Positions 46,930 to 58,600 of a DNA stretch of 64,000 bases are shown here, piece after piece; the first letter of the stretch is position 1, and the number at the start of each line of letters is the position of its first letter. Source of the stretch: Corylus avellana. Its lineage: Eukaryota > Streptophyta > Magnoliopsida > Fagales > Betulaceae. The notes below the pieces were generated by a model. The model saw nothing but the letters and a program-made list of their open reading frames with translations. It did not search any database and was not told the DNA's origin. The DNA is taken from positions 1,240,001 through 1,304,000 of the forward strand of contig NC_081541.1 in the NCBI RefSeq assembly GCF_901000735.1, read 5' to 3'. Both the position numbers and the translations under genes were made by a program.

Positions 46930-47198
46930 GGGTTTCATCTTATTCTCCTTCCTTGCCTTTCAATCTCATTCTCCAATTTGCTCAGAGAAAAAAACTCACG
47001 CCGCTCCTCTCTCTCTCTTTCTCTTGCTCGACTAATGTCAATGCTAAACGCTCTCTCTCAGATCTAACAGTCTCTGTTGAGTGTTAATTGTTGTCGTTGA
47101 GTTGGTTTGCTGGTCTCGGGGCTGCTATCTAAAACGACGTCGTGGGGAACTGCTACTAAGCAAAGCTCTGCCTTGCTTGCTTTCCGTGGAAGCCAATC

Positions 47199-49477
47199 AT
47201 GTTTGAAGTAAGAACCCCGAGGACAGGAAAGGCCAGAAGGGCGCTCGAGAAACGAGCACCCAAACTTGTGAGCTCCCCAATTCTCTACGGAAAACCCCAT
47301 GAAAATCAAGCTTTTGTACATTCCATTGAAAGTAACAATTTTGATTTCTCTGTTTCTTTGTTCAGGTCGAGACGGGGAAGAAGACGCTGATACTTCATGG
47401 TACAAAGACGAGCGGCGTACTGAATGCCGTGCTGACGGAAATCTACCACATGAAGAAGGGCAGCGCCGTAAAGTTTAGCCGCAAGAACGAGAATATCAAG
47501 CCCTTTGAGAGCGGCGGTGAGACCTCTTTGGAGTTCTTTTTAAATAGAACCGATTGTAGCATTTTCGTGGTTTTTTTTTTTTTTTTTTTTTTTTGGGTCA
47601 TTCTGTTTTGTTGGAATTTGTTGAAATAAGGTATTGATCAATGGGTCTTTAAGTGTTTGCTTCTGAGCTTAATTTTATTTGATTTAGAATGTTTAACATG
47701 TTTTACCTAAAAAGATGTAAATTAAAATCTAAGAAAGTAGAAGCAATAGAAACTAAACTATAGAAAAATAGATTTTTTATTGTTTTTGTATGTTTTGAGT
47801 TAGAGTAGCATTTATTTGGTCACATAAAAGAAGACAATGTGAAACTTCTGTATTCATTAGACGTGATTTGAGATATTGAAGTATGTATTTCACTTGTAGA
47901 TTTGTTAAATTGGCTTTGGCGTATGTCCTGTGCGACCCAAGCTCCAATTACAGATGGCACACTACCATCTCGAGTTCCGTGCACACGACATAAGACGCAA
48001 GCCTTACTTTGTTAAAACCTAGTAACACAGTTTCACATTTTTGTGGTTAGCAGGAAAAATCTGTCTTTGAATGACACACTTTGATGTTCCATTTTTTTAT
48101 TTTCACCCTTGCCCTCTTTTGAAAACTGTCTGCTGCTCCTATGAAAATAAGACGTCCAAAGTGGAAATGCTGTAATGATTGTTTTCCCTACTGAAGATCA
48201 CTTGCATTGTTACTGATCATCTTTTTTTATTTATCTAATTGGTTGTGAAATGCAGTTTGGTTCTCACTCAAAGAAGCGGCCTGATAATCTTGTTATAGGG
48301 AGAGCTTACGACCACCACATCTATGATCTTGTGGAGATTGGGGTTGAAAATTTCAAGCCGATGGAGTCATTCAAATATGATAAGAAGTTAGCTCCCCAGA
48401 TTGGCTCAAAACCTTTGATTGCTTTTATTGGGGAAGGATTTGAGAATGTAGAAGAGTTGAAACATTTGAAGGAAGTTTTGCTTGATCTGTTGCGGGGAGA
48501 GGTGCATTTCTGCTGCCCTTTGCAGTTTGTGCATCTATATGTTATGACTATTATATTAATAAAAAGCATGAGTTTGATGCATGCAGGTTATAGAGAATTT
48601 AAATCTTGTGGGGGTAGACCGTGCCTATGTATGTACTGCCATATCTTCAAATAGGGTGTTTCTTTCTCACTGTGGTCTGCGGCTAAAAAAGTCTGGCACT
48701 AAAGTACCGAGGATGGAACTGGAAGAAATTGGCCCCTCCATGGATTTGGTAGTTCGCCGGCATCGTCTTCCTAATGAAAGCCTTCAGAAAGAAGCCATGA
48801 AAACAACCAGGGAAAAGCCTAAGAAGAAGGTTGACTAAAATAGTCCCTTAAACCTTCCCAATTTCTTTTTCTATGAGGAGAAAAGTAACATGTCTGGTTT
48901 GTGTTCTGTTTTTTGCAGGTGAAAAATGTTAGCAAGGATGCAATAGAAGGCAAGATCGGGAAGATATACATGCCAGATCAGAAGGTAAGGGGAATGTTTA
49001 TTCATCTAGCAGTTATTGCATCAACTATGGGATACTTAACTAGTTCAGCTGTGAGAGGGATATCATCTATGTCAGATATCTCATCCGTAGCCTAGAAAGT
49101 ACATTTCACCTGATAGCCACCTTCTCGTTCTCCTTTCTGATCTCATGTGGAAGGACTTGATTACTTTGCGGGTGATAGCTTTGCTCCAACCTTGGCCATA
49201 TGAGCAACGGCGTTATTTCTGTAGTTATCCCATTATATCTAAACTCTGCCTTAGTTTTATTCAGTTATTCTCTAACTGTTTACTAGAATTTTGCGGTTCT
49301 TTGTTGTACCATTGATATTGATATGATTCATTTTGTTTTTGTTAACTTGGCATTTAGGTTGGAGATGTCGCTCTACCTAACATAGCGAAAGGTGTGAAGA
49401 GAGAGCGCCGTGAAGCTAAGTTGAAAAATGGGGAAAACAAGCATGCATCAAAAAAACTGAAAGAAAATTCAACATAA
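47199..49477 (+). CDS. RPF2: ribosome production factor 2 (Brix-domain 60S assembly factor)
   Basis: Nucleolar protein that, with RRS1, brings 5S RNP (5S rRNA, uL18, uL5) into pre-60S particles. Six exons: 47199-47267, 47366-47569, 48256-48501, 48587-48829, 48919-48984 and 49358-49477, all phase 0, give 315 residues, the usual size. The start MFEVRTPRTGKARRALEKR is typical for the family. The Brix domain runs from about 30 to 215, with KTLILHGTKTSGVLNAV, NENIKPFESGGETSLEFF, RAYDHHIYDLVEIGVENF, FIGEGFENVEELKHLKEVLL and GPSMDLVVRRHRLPNE. A basic tail follows (KGVKRERREAKLK). No broken or missing part is seen. The leader is CT-rich and carries an upstream telo-box. The gene is tail to tail with RRN3, 1.5 kb away. 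Confidence 0.96.
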
Positions 49478-51007
49478 CTCTCCCACAGTGATTTTTGGCC
49501 AATGTTCTCTTTGATTGAGAGGAAATTTAAGGGAGAAGAAATAGACCCAAGAGGCATGGGATCTCTTTCCTTCATGGTTTCTTAGATTCATTTCCTCATT
49601 AAAAAAAAAAAAAAGTTAATATCTACCGTAGGATGAGTCATGTTTTATTTGTAGGATGTGATACCCTTTTATTTTATTTTTCTTTTATTATGCTTAAATA
49701 TTTGGGTTAAGGAAGCATTTTGGAAGGCGCATTGTACAATTGCCAAATGTGCAAGTTCAGCTTCTACCTTTGTTTTTTTTTTTTTTTGGTCAAAAAAAAA
49801 AAGAAGAAGTGCAAGTTGCTGGTAACTGGTAAGGCAGCAAACCTGGTAAGGATTTACAGGACTTTTCATTCAGCTTTTATTAATTATTATATGCACCTAA
49901 ATTAAATGTCTCTCTTTTTGGATGTCCAGTATATATCTACTTTCTTAAGTTTGAAAAGTTTATATGAATTATATTATTAGAATAGTTTTGTATAAAGGTA
50001 AACTCTAGAACTCTTTGAGATGATCTCATTTACTTCTTTACTTGAATTATAACTTATAAAGAGAAAAAGAAAAATAAAAGATAATTTTCTTCTGAATTGA
50101 GTTAGGAGAATTGTCTTCAATCTATTAAATTGATATATGTCATTTGGATTAAAAAATAATTGAGGGATATTGATCATCCTTAGCAAACAGTAATGCATAT
50201 GTTAAAGCCCAAAAGTTTATCAAGTTACACCCAATTAGTCATTGTGTGTACGCCCATATCCATGCTTGAATGGGTCGTTTCGTAAATGAAGGCCTCCTTT
50301 GGAACTCAGACCATTTAGATTATTGATAGGCCCAACTGATTAGCATCACCGGATTATTTTCCAATCCTCTTCGGGTAGCCTAGATGAGTGCCACCTGCCC
50401 GGGTTATGGCACCAAAAAACTGCCCAATACACTTGCGGGCAGATTATCGTTCACACGGGCAGGCCGGTTTTTAACAGTCCCGATGCATAGTCCGGCACTC
50501 TTAGCATCGACGGCCTAGGTGGAAATGAGGCTGCCGCTTTATCAAGTATTTTTTCAGTTATATCAACAACACAAAAAATATTGATTGAATAAAAGTGGAC
50601 TATGGTACATGCACTTGTCAACCTCTTAATTTGATTTTGCAATGTAGTGGACGAATAAATCACTTTAAACTTACCTAAAAATAAAAAAAAGTGTATAAGT
50701 CGTGACTTATAATTACAGATCAAAAAATGTAATGGCAAAACTTTTTCTTTCTCGGAAGAGGATCCTCTCCAGTTCAAATGAACTGTCCCGTTAGTTACAG
50801 TAAAAGAGTATTTTTGACTTCTCAACTTTTAAGAGGACAAAAATATCCCTCAATTATAACTAACTGAATATTATCCAGTTCAAATGAAATTGAAAGGACA
50901 CTAATTCTTCTTCCTCTCAATGCAGCACAACCTATGCTTAGAACGAGGTAGATTTCGTTCATATGGTCTGACTTCCGGCACAAAAAGACAAAAGTAGTTT
51001 GATACCA
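49478..51007. other. intergenic region between convergent RPF2 and RRN3
   Basis: RPF2 3' UTR, T and A runs (49770-49802), then sequence without a supportable gene. A less AT-rich patch at about 50385-50530 (CACCTGCCCGGGTTATGG, GGGCAGGCCGG) stands out in composition but codes for nothing I recognise. GATTAGCATCACCGGATTAT at 50338 recurs at 59560, on the other side of RRN3. Confidence 0.5.
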
Positions 51008-54000
51008 CTAAGACTCTGGACTTGTCGAGGGTCTGATTCTTGCAGGCATTCCTCTTGGCTCCTCGAATCCATCCCGAGCCCAAGAAGCCATCGAATTCCA
51101 GGGTGTCATGGACATTTTGCTCACATCCAGATCAAGCTCTTGCTCGGCAACATCTTCGTCAATACTACCTTCGTCGTCAATCATCATATAGAGGTCTGAC
51201 CATTGACCAATACACGAAGTGTCGCCGGATGTATCTTCAGATTAATGGAGAACAAAGTAATGTCAGCAAACCACTCAAAAAACGCAAATAAATAATAAAT
51301 TTCTCACAATCTATCTGCAGAACAATTTATTGGTCAATGTCGAGGTGATCCTTTTATACAACCACATTATATTCTGATGTGGAACTGTTTAGGAAACTAG
51401 AAACTACCAAAAAAAAAACCTCCAATGGTAGGTGGTCAGAATCCAGAAATTGGGGATGGGGGTTGCGCATATTGAATGCAAAGAGCCCACAGAAACAAAG
51501 TTGGTCAGAATCCTTACTAAAACAGTAAAACGGCTCACTAAACATGGTAAAAGTTTCATTCTCACCCTAAAAATGCCAATCTGAATGTGCATGGGATATA
51601 TTTTCCCCTGCATAGTTTTCTTCAAATGAAGTTTCTAAAACAGCTGCTCAGAATATAAAGATACGAGAAATGATCTTTGTCCATTCCTTACATGCTGTTT
51701 TTTTTATAAGTAAAAACTAAGAATGGTTACCTGTCACTTTTTTTCAGCAAACATGGGTCAAATGGAAAGAACATGTCAAGCCTTTCCATACCACCGAAAG
51801 CCTTTGAATGTTCCGACTCCAGTGAGTAGTTAAAAACAAATTCCTCAGATGAGGTGAACAGACAAGCTGCTTCTGCTTGTCGGCAAAATTCATCTATAAT
51901 GGAAGGCAGACATACCTGTCACAAAATAAAAAACTGAAATAAAACAACATGCATTCTGATAAAGTTTGGATTGCTTGAACAGTATCCCATACCATAGAAC
52001 AATAAAACAAATTGAAAAGATATAAGGACAAGGGGACTAAACAAGGAACTCAAAGCATAAGTAAATACAAATTCTTCTCAATGTCAAAGGAAACAAAAAA
52101 GCTTCACACATCAAATTTGTAATTGCACATGCTGAATTATGTGAGGTCTTTGGCTGTGCCCCAAAACAGCTCCTCACCTTCAATGGGCTCAATTTATGAT
52201 TCAAGATTGGCTCTATTAAGAGAAGATGTGATTTGAACCAAGCAACATCCATCATTGATTTCATTCGGAAGCAGAGCACATACATGATCGCCTGTAAACA
52301 GACAAATAACCATTAATTTGAAATTAGTCAAAAAGAGTAAATAAGTTTCCTGAGAATTGGATTTAAATTAGCAAACATATATTAATATAACAATGAAAGC
52401 ACACGGATCATGCAATGCTATTTATAAAGGAACGAAGACATTGTTAGGTCATCTCCAACAATGATTTTGACAATTTAGAATGTGTTGTGTAACTCATTTG
52501 CGTTGTCTACGATCTCTGAATTAGCAGCACAGGAAATGTAATTGTCTCAACTACATATTATGAGCCAACTAACATTAACCACTCGCTGTCAGTCACTTTC
52601 TCAATTACCAAAAGATATACAATGTAATGGCCAATTAATAAATAATGGATATATCATTCTTTCAGAATGCAGGTATGCTCAAAAACAGTTCTCTCTCCAA
52701 ATGCTTTCTCGTCAATGATGAAAGGTGCAAAAATCTAAGCTTCCAGTCCTAATTATAGCCAAAGCAAAATATACCTGGCATGCAGAGTAGAAAAGTCTAT
52801 GGGATGTTGGGTTCATTTCACCACCTTTCGTTTTGCAATATTCCAAAGACCAATCTACCAGCCTGAGAACTCATAAACACAAGATCACCACATTAATTTT
52901 AAGTTATTGTAAAAGCAATATAGATCACATTATGATATTATGCTTCACGACCTTTTCAACAAGCCAGCAACCAAAGGAGCTGACAGAAAATTTGCACGAG
53001 ACAAATAACTCGCAAGATAAGCAACAGCACTCATCCTGCATAGCACCAGAAGAAATCAGCACTATAGGTCATGCTCATATAACAAGAAAAATTATACTGC
53101 AGAACTTTCAAGCAACTAAAGTTTGACCATAAATCAGACAGGAACGAGAAAGCTAACTGTAGGGAGTGGGAAGGAGCGAGAACTTAATCAGGAAGGCAAA
53201 TGAGAATTGCATCCATGTCAGCAGTGCAAAGAGAAAATTATTTCAAACCAGGTGGTTAATCATCCCAAATTCCAAAGATAATTACCCAAAGAAAATGTCT
53301 TATGTGACACAGGCGTGAGAAAGAAAATCAGGAATATAAAACAAGATAATTTAAACTCCACATGGTTTTGCTGAAACAGTCTGGTAAGACCACATACCAA
53401 ACAGTAGGCAAGACTGACACGCCCAATACCAAATTCTCAAAATAATAGCCATAATAGCTACTTCAAACAATCCGTGGAAGTGTTCCTTAACAAAGTGTTA
53501 AGAGCTGCACCCGTACAAATGGATGATAGAAAACACAACCAAAATAAGTATCACATATGACTGCAAAAAAGAATCATTTCAAGAAGTAAAGCATGAATTA
53601 ATTTCAAGTGTTTCAAAGGCCACTTAGAGCATTTCCAGCAAGGGTTTTCATTTTAACTACTCAAAATACAACTTTTTTCATTTTAGCTATACTAGTTTTT
53701 CACTACACACCCAACAGAACATTTATTTTAACTATCTACTCAAATTAAATTTTTTTTATTTTTTTATTTTTTTATCATTTCCTTGTCTTCCCCATAAAAA
53801 GAGAGAGAGAAGGAGAGAGAAAAGATTAAAAAAATAGAAAAAAGAGAAAATATAATAAAATATTTCTTACAAGTTGCTACAGTAAACTTTCATATTTGAA
53901 AGTTTACTGTAGCAATTGTTAGTAAAATTTCTATTTTGCAAGGACTGCTGGAGTAAGAAAATAAGGCATAATAGCTAAATTTAGCTAAAAAACTAATTTA

Positions 54001-57000
54001 CAAGGACTAATAGAGATGCTGTTCTTTTTTTTTTTAAAAAAAATGAAGTGTTTCAAAGACCACAAACCCTAACAATCAACACAACAAATGAATGTTTCCC
54101 AAAACAAGAGGTTACAGACCAATAAACAATTTTGTTTTTTTAATCAAAGCATGGTCGTATTACCGGAAAGGCAGAGGGTAGTCTTTGCAAACAAAAATAT
54201 CTGAAAGTAACATGGCAAATCGCACACCACAGTTTTCAGGATCTAGAGCACAGGCATAGAACATCACAAACTGCAATACAGAAAAGCAAAAGCAATGCAT
54301 TTTAATGCTAGCTTTACCAAAAAAAAAAAAAAAAACACTATTCATAATTCAATATTGAGATAAATATGAGAAACAGCAGGCCAATTTGGTGAGAAAACAT
54401 TGTATATGTTACCTGAGCAAATTTTGACTTGTATGCAGTCAGAACCGTAATTCGAAATGAGACTAAAAGATGTTCAAAAACCTGATGACCACATTTCAAT
54501 AATACAATAAAATTGGACATTAGTCACAGAAGATGGCAGATTAAAGCCATTGAAAATTTAAACATTCAAGAGTACCTCAACCAAACGGCCACTATCTTTA
54601 CACGATTCCAGATGCTCAAAAGTTAGCACCATCAAGCTATCTAATTTCTCAGCAATTAAGTTTCCTTCTGAACTCTTCCGACTTAATTCTCTTAGAAGCT
54701 GTAAAAAATCTCAAAATTACTTTAAATATCAGGGTAAAATAATCATAAGCATTCAAGAAGAACAGAAATAACGATATCATATCAGAAAACAAAACCCTTC
54801 TTCAAACAATACAATATACCATAGGTTCGAAAGTTGGCAGGAACTAATACTACTTATAGTCAAAGCCAGTTAGGCATTTCCAACAATCTGCTATTGTTTT
54901 TCATTTAAAAGATTAGTAGATGAAACCAGATATCAGCCAATTTGGTGTTGAGAATGGATAATACCTCAGTACCATCTTCCTCATTGTAATCTGCAATTTT
55001 GTCCACATTTTCAAGCTCCATCTGAAATATGCCTTTACTAGAGTCATCTTGTAAAATGTCATCCCATCCAATCTCCACCTATAAGAAGCTCAATACATGA
55101 TTACATATAAATGCAGTTACATTTTTTTGGCCACTAATTTGTTTGGGAAATTCAATATACTTACATCAAACTCTATAAGCATATCCATCAGCCCCATAAG
55201 CACTGTGCTCCTAACAAATTCTCCAATTGCACCACTCTCCAGCTTTAACATGTTCTCCACATAGATAACTGCCAACTACAAGAAGAGGTTGGTATATAAC
55301 TTCACAACTAATGATTGACAGTAATAATATTCAGATCAATAATAGCAGACAATTTAAGGCAGCAAAACAGAGTCACAAGCATAATAGGAATTTACAATCA
55401 GGAATACAACATAATAAAATTTATGAAAAGAAACAATCAAAATTTAGTTCGGACAATAGGTGAATTACAGATACGATCAATGTAAAACCAGGTCAAAAAA
55501 TTATAATCTGCAGGTTTCTGTTTCAAGCAGCTGCTAAAATTTCTGTGTTAACCCTTCACTGCACTGGCTTAATGCAAAACCACAAGACTGACACTGACCA
55601 AGAGAAGGTTAAAACTAAGGAAGTGATGAAGGAAAAATAAGAATAGGGCCATGCTGTCCCCCCTAGATGCCACAATCAACAGTGATGAGCATGAAAGACA
55701 GAAACCAAACTAATACCAAGCAGATTGACATGGGGGTTCTCATGAGGCACAACACATTGCTTGGCCAGAGATACGTACCACATGCCACTCAAAACGACCA
55801 AGCAGATTGACATGGGGGTTCTCATGAGGCACAACACATTGCTTGGCCAGAGATACGTACCACATGCCACTCAAAACGACATGCATGGGCATAAAATCTA
55901 ACAAAATCACAAGAAATGCATCGCACAAAACTCTATCATGTTCATAATTGAATTGCAGATAGTGAAGTGCCTATTGAACTCACAGGTTCCTTGGCATAGA
56001 TTGGCCTTCTTTGAGAAACTATTGGAGATAGTATTGCAGGAGCAAGAGGCACCAAATCAGTTATATGTTTCAGAGCTGAATGCACACGAGACAGAACTTG
56101 GTCCTTTCTTGCAAGACCTCGTGGCTGCTTCAGTATACCAACAAAAGAGTATGGCGGGGTGAAGTTTCTAACAAGCATTTCCAAACATGAATTGACATGT
56201 TTTCCATTTGAAGCAGCCTGCAATATTGTTTGGCAATAATCAGCAACAGAAACTTCACCAAATTGTCCTCTAAAGTAAGGGGAAAAAATCTATTCCTCAA
56301 ACCTCACAATATAAAATGTTGCCTAAAACCCACATACCAAGGATATGATTAGTTCAAGCAAAGCATCCATCACATCACGTCCGTAATTCCACATGTTCAT
56401 TTCAAAAATCTGAAGAACATACGTATAAAAAAAATTAATCAAATTTAACAAAACGAAACAGCATCAATAATTACACATATCCAAATATCATCAACTCGCT
56501 TGGGAAAAAGAAAAGGATCATCTACTTACTGAAGAAAGAAGAGATTCATGGAGAACAATATCTATATAAGAAACTTGTCCAGATAGTGCCTTTAAACTTG
56601 TCTGCCAAGCATATATAGATAAGAATTTAAGACTTGGAAAAATCATTGAAGAGGCAATAAGGAGTATTACATCTTCCCAAAAAAACGATACTGAAATGTT
56701 GGTAAAGAGCCTACCATAAGTAGCGCCACCTCCTCAGGGGCAAGTCGATCCATGTGGTGCATAACCGCAACAAGCTGGTTATAATTGTCACTATCATCCT
56801 GAACGAGTAGAATTTATGTTTAAAGCATGTTCATCAAAATAACACGACAATTTCGTACAGATCATGATCATAAACCGAGTAGAGATCATGTTAAACCATG
56901 TTTGATTAAGAAATACAGCCCAAGGCATACAGAAAACAGTATGCTGCACGTGGCAGAATGCTTACCGATGAGACTGAACTTAGAGCATCCCTGACATGAT

Positions 57001-57085
57001 AAACTAACTCCGAATCACTGAAATCATCGCCCTCCTCCATTTCATTAAACCCAACGTTGCCGTTAACTAATTCCTCAGCTCCCAT
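51008..57085 (-). CDS. RRN3: RNA polymerase I initiation factor RRN3/TIF-IA, frameshifted in the last exon
   Basis: Bridges RNA polymerase I to the rDNA promoter and couples rRNA synthesis to growth. Fifteen coding exons: 57085-56966, 56798-56715, 56601-56530, 56409-56338, 56217-55984, 55275-55165, 55078-54965, 54698-54576, 54481-54413, 54270-54164, 53035-52952, 52862-52775, 52291-52178, 51915-51731 and 51234-51008. Recognisable words are YNQLVAVMHHMDRLAPEEVA, YVENMLKLESGAIGE, AYKSKFAQFVMFYACALDPE, QAIMYVLCFRMKS, RLDMFFPFDPCLLKKSD and RHFVYWSMVRPLYDD. Right after this last word an apparent extra T makes a TGA at 51177-51179, cutting the protein to 544 residues. In the shifted frame the conserved acidic tail continues to RIRPSTSPES and a TAG at 51008-51010, which would make 600. 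The rest is intact, so a sequencing or assembly error is as likely as a real allele. A leader exon lies at 58373 and above. Confidence 0.92.
53627..54022. mobile_element. MITE in RRN3 intron 10
   Basis: The left end AGAGCATTTCCAGCAA and right end TAATAGAGATGCT are an imperfect inverted pair of the common plant GAGCATCTCCA type. The interior is AT-rich. It contains a separate palindrome of 19-bp arms (TTGCTACAGTAAACTTTCA) at 53875-53914. No coding frame and no certain target duplication. Confidence 0.55.
55716..55880. repeat. exact 82-bp tandem duplication in RRN3 intron 5
   Basis: Copies at 55716-55797 and 55798-55879 start CCAAGCAGATTGACATGGGG and run through GGCCAGAGATACGTACCACA with no difference that I can see. 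Perfect identity points to a very recent duplication or an assembly slip. Confidence 0.9.
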
Positions 57086-57153
57086 GGTCTCCGACCCAGA
57101 CCTTACTGATCTAGTCTTTTCAATGGGGCCAGGGAGGGAAAACTTAATTAAGA

Positions 57154-58372
57154 CCTGAAAAAACAGAGAAATTAACGAGAAAAAACATCAACATTTTCAT
57201 GACTACATCGTAACAATATCAACGAGAAAAGATGCAATGTTTTCCTTTATCAGAATCTAAACTCCAGATATAGTCAGCCAAGCAAAATAGAATCTAATAG
57301 AACTTAAACAAACTCTTGATTATAATTGTTTCTCACACATCATACATTGGAGACTTCTCTATTCATTTAAATAGAGACATTCTTACATGTGTATTAAATA
57401 ACAATTAAATAAAACCACATTAATTGAAGCTATTCATTTTCTATAACTGTTAAAACGTGAAGTGGAATAGACTTTGGTAACATTTGAAACGGACGGAAGT
57501 TGGACTTTTGTGTAGTCTTCTTATCCTTTAATAATTATGTTCTAATACGCCCCCGCAAAAAATGGCTTCTATGGCCTGAATTGGAACATCATCTTCTATG
57601 ACCAGAACTTTTACTTCACTAAATCTTGCTGGCATCGGCTATTATGGCCGGAACATGGATATCGACAACTTTGGCCGGCAACGGCTACTATGGCCGTAAC
57701 TTGGACATTGGCTACTTTGGCCGAAAATGTGATGATGAGGGTGCTCCGACGATGAAACATGCATTCAATCTGACGGTAAGTCACTCTTTAAGTAAGAGTG
57801 ATGGAGAAGAGAGAAAGAGACATCCGTTAAGACTAGATTTGGTAATATGTAATGAATATAAACCAATGGCTAATACGTGGGGTCGACGGGTTTGAGCATA
57901 ATAACACAAAACTGTGTAAAAAAAAAAACACGTTAGTATTATTGGAGAACTTCGCCAAGGCACTGCCGGTGTGGGTTTTAGCCCACCGGCGGTGCTATAA
58001 CTAAAGAGAAAAATTACAGGATCGAATGGCGCTAGCCTATAGTTCTGATACCATAATAAAACTTAAACAAACTCGGATTATAATTGTTTCTCACACATCA
58101 TACATTGGAAGACTTCTCCATTCATTCATTGAAATAGAGACATTCTGTATTAAATAACAATTAAATAAAACCAGATGAGGCTATTCATTTTCTGTAAACA
58201 ATTAAATAAAACCACATTAATTGAAAACGTGAAGCGGAACATTTGAAACGGACGGAACTTTAAACTTTTGTGTATAGTCTTCTTATCCTTTAATAATTAT
58301 AATTATGTTATAATAGAATCATCATAACAATCATTAATTCTATTATCACCAGACCGATAGGCTAAGTTGTAC
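57154..58372 (-). other. leader intron of RRN3
   Basis: Donor CAACCAG|GTACAAC at 58373/58372 and acceptor TTTTTTCAG|GTCTTAAT at 57155/57154. The second leader part (57154-57086) is open in frame with the start codon but has no ATG. The family's N-terminus starts with MGxE, so 57085 is the likely start. The intron is largely filled by the TRIM element at 57295-58315. Confidence 0.65.
57295..58315 (-). mobile_element. complete TRIM LTR retroelement in the RRN3 leader intron
   Basis: Direct repeats of about 253 and 262 bases (57295-57547 and 58054-58315) share long words such as TTTCTCACACATCATACATT and AGTCTTCTTATCCTTTAATA. Read on the minus strand, TGGTATCAGA (58053-58044) directly follows the first repeat and matches the initiator-Met tRNA primer site. 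A GCGGGGGCG tract precedes the second. GAATC flanks both ends (57290-57294 and 58316-58320), a perfect 5-bp target duplication. LTR ends are TATTA..TAATA rather than TG..CA. The 506-bp inside has no gag or pol; it includes a diverged 46-bp tandem repeat with GGCTACTATGGCCG words (57637-57725). It can only have moved with enzymes supplied by another element. Confidence 0.82.
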
Positions 58373-58600
58373 CTGGTTGAAGAGCCCTAATTCAGGTTTC
58401 AGCTGGTCTCTCCAGTAGCCTACGCCGGGGCGCAGAACACGAACACTGGCAAAGCTTCCTTGTCTTGCTACTGGCAAAGCTTGCTTCTCTGGCGCTTGTT
58501 TGCGCGGAGGCTTAAAGCGAAAAACGTCCTACTCGTGAGAGAAACACGTGGGTTCCTTCTTCTTCGCGGTCTTCTACGTCTCGGCTGAAGCGGTGGAATC
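58373..58600 (-). other. 5' leader exon of RRN3 (approximate start)
   Basis: Comparatively GC-rich stretch ending in the donor CAACCAG|GTACAAC. Read on the minus strand it has no in-frame ATG joined to the main frame, so it is non-coding leader. The upstream limit is a guess from composition. Two near copies of GGCAAAGCTT(G/C)CTT lie at about 58449-58485. Confidence 0.5.

Noticed and set aside
50385..50530. GC-richer patch, considered as organelle-derived insertion or gene fragment
   Set aside because: No match to any organelle gene that I know and no sustained coding frame; too short to judge.
57626..57895. 89-codon open frame with Gly/Tyr-rich repeats (GYYGRNLDIGYFG)
   Set aside because: Falls inside the TRIM element and results from its 46-bp internal repeat; no gag-like features.
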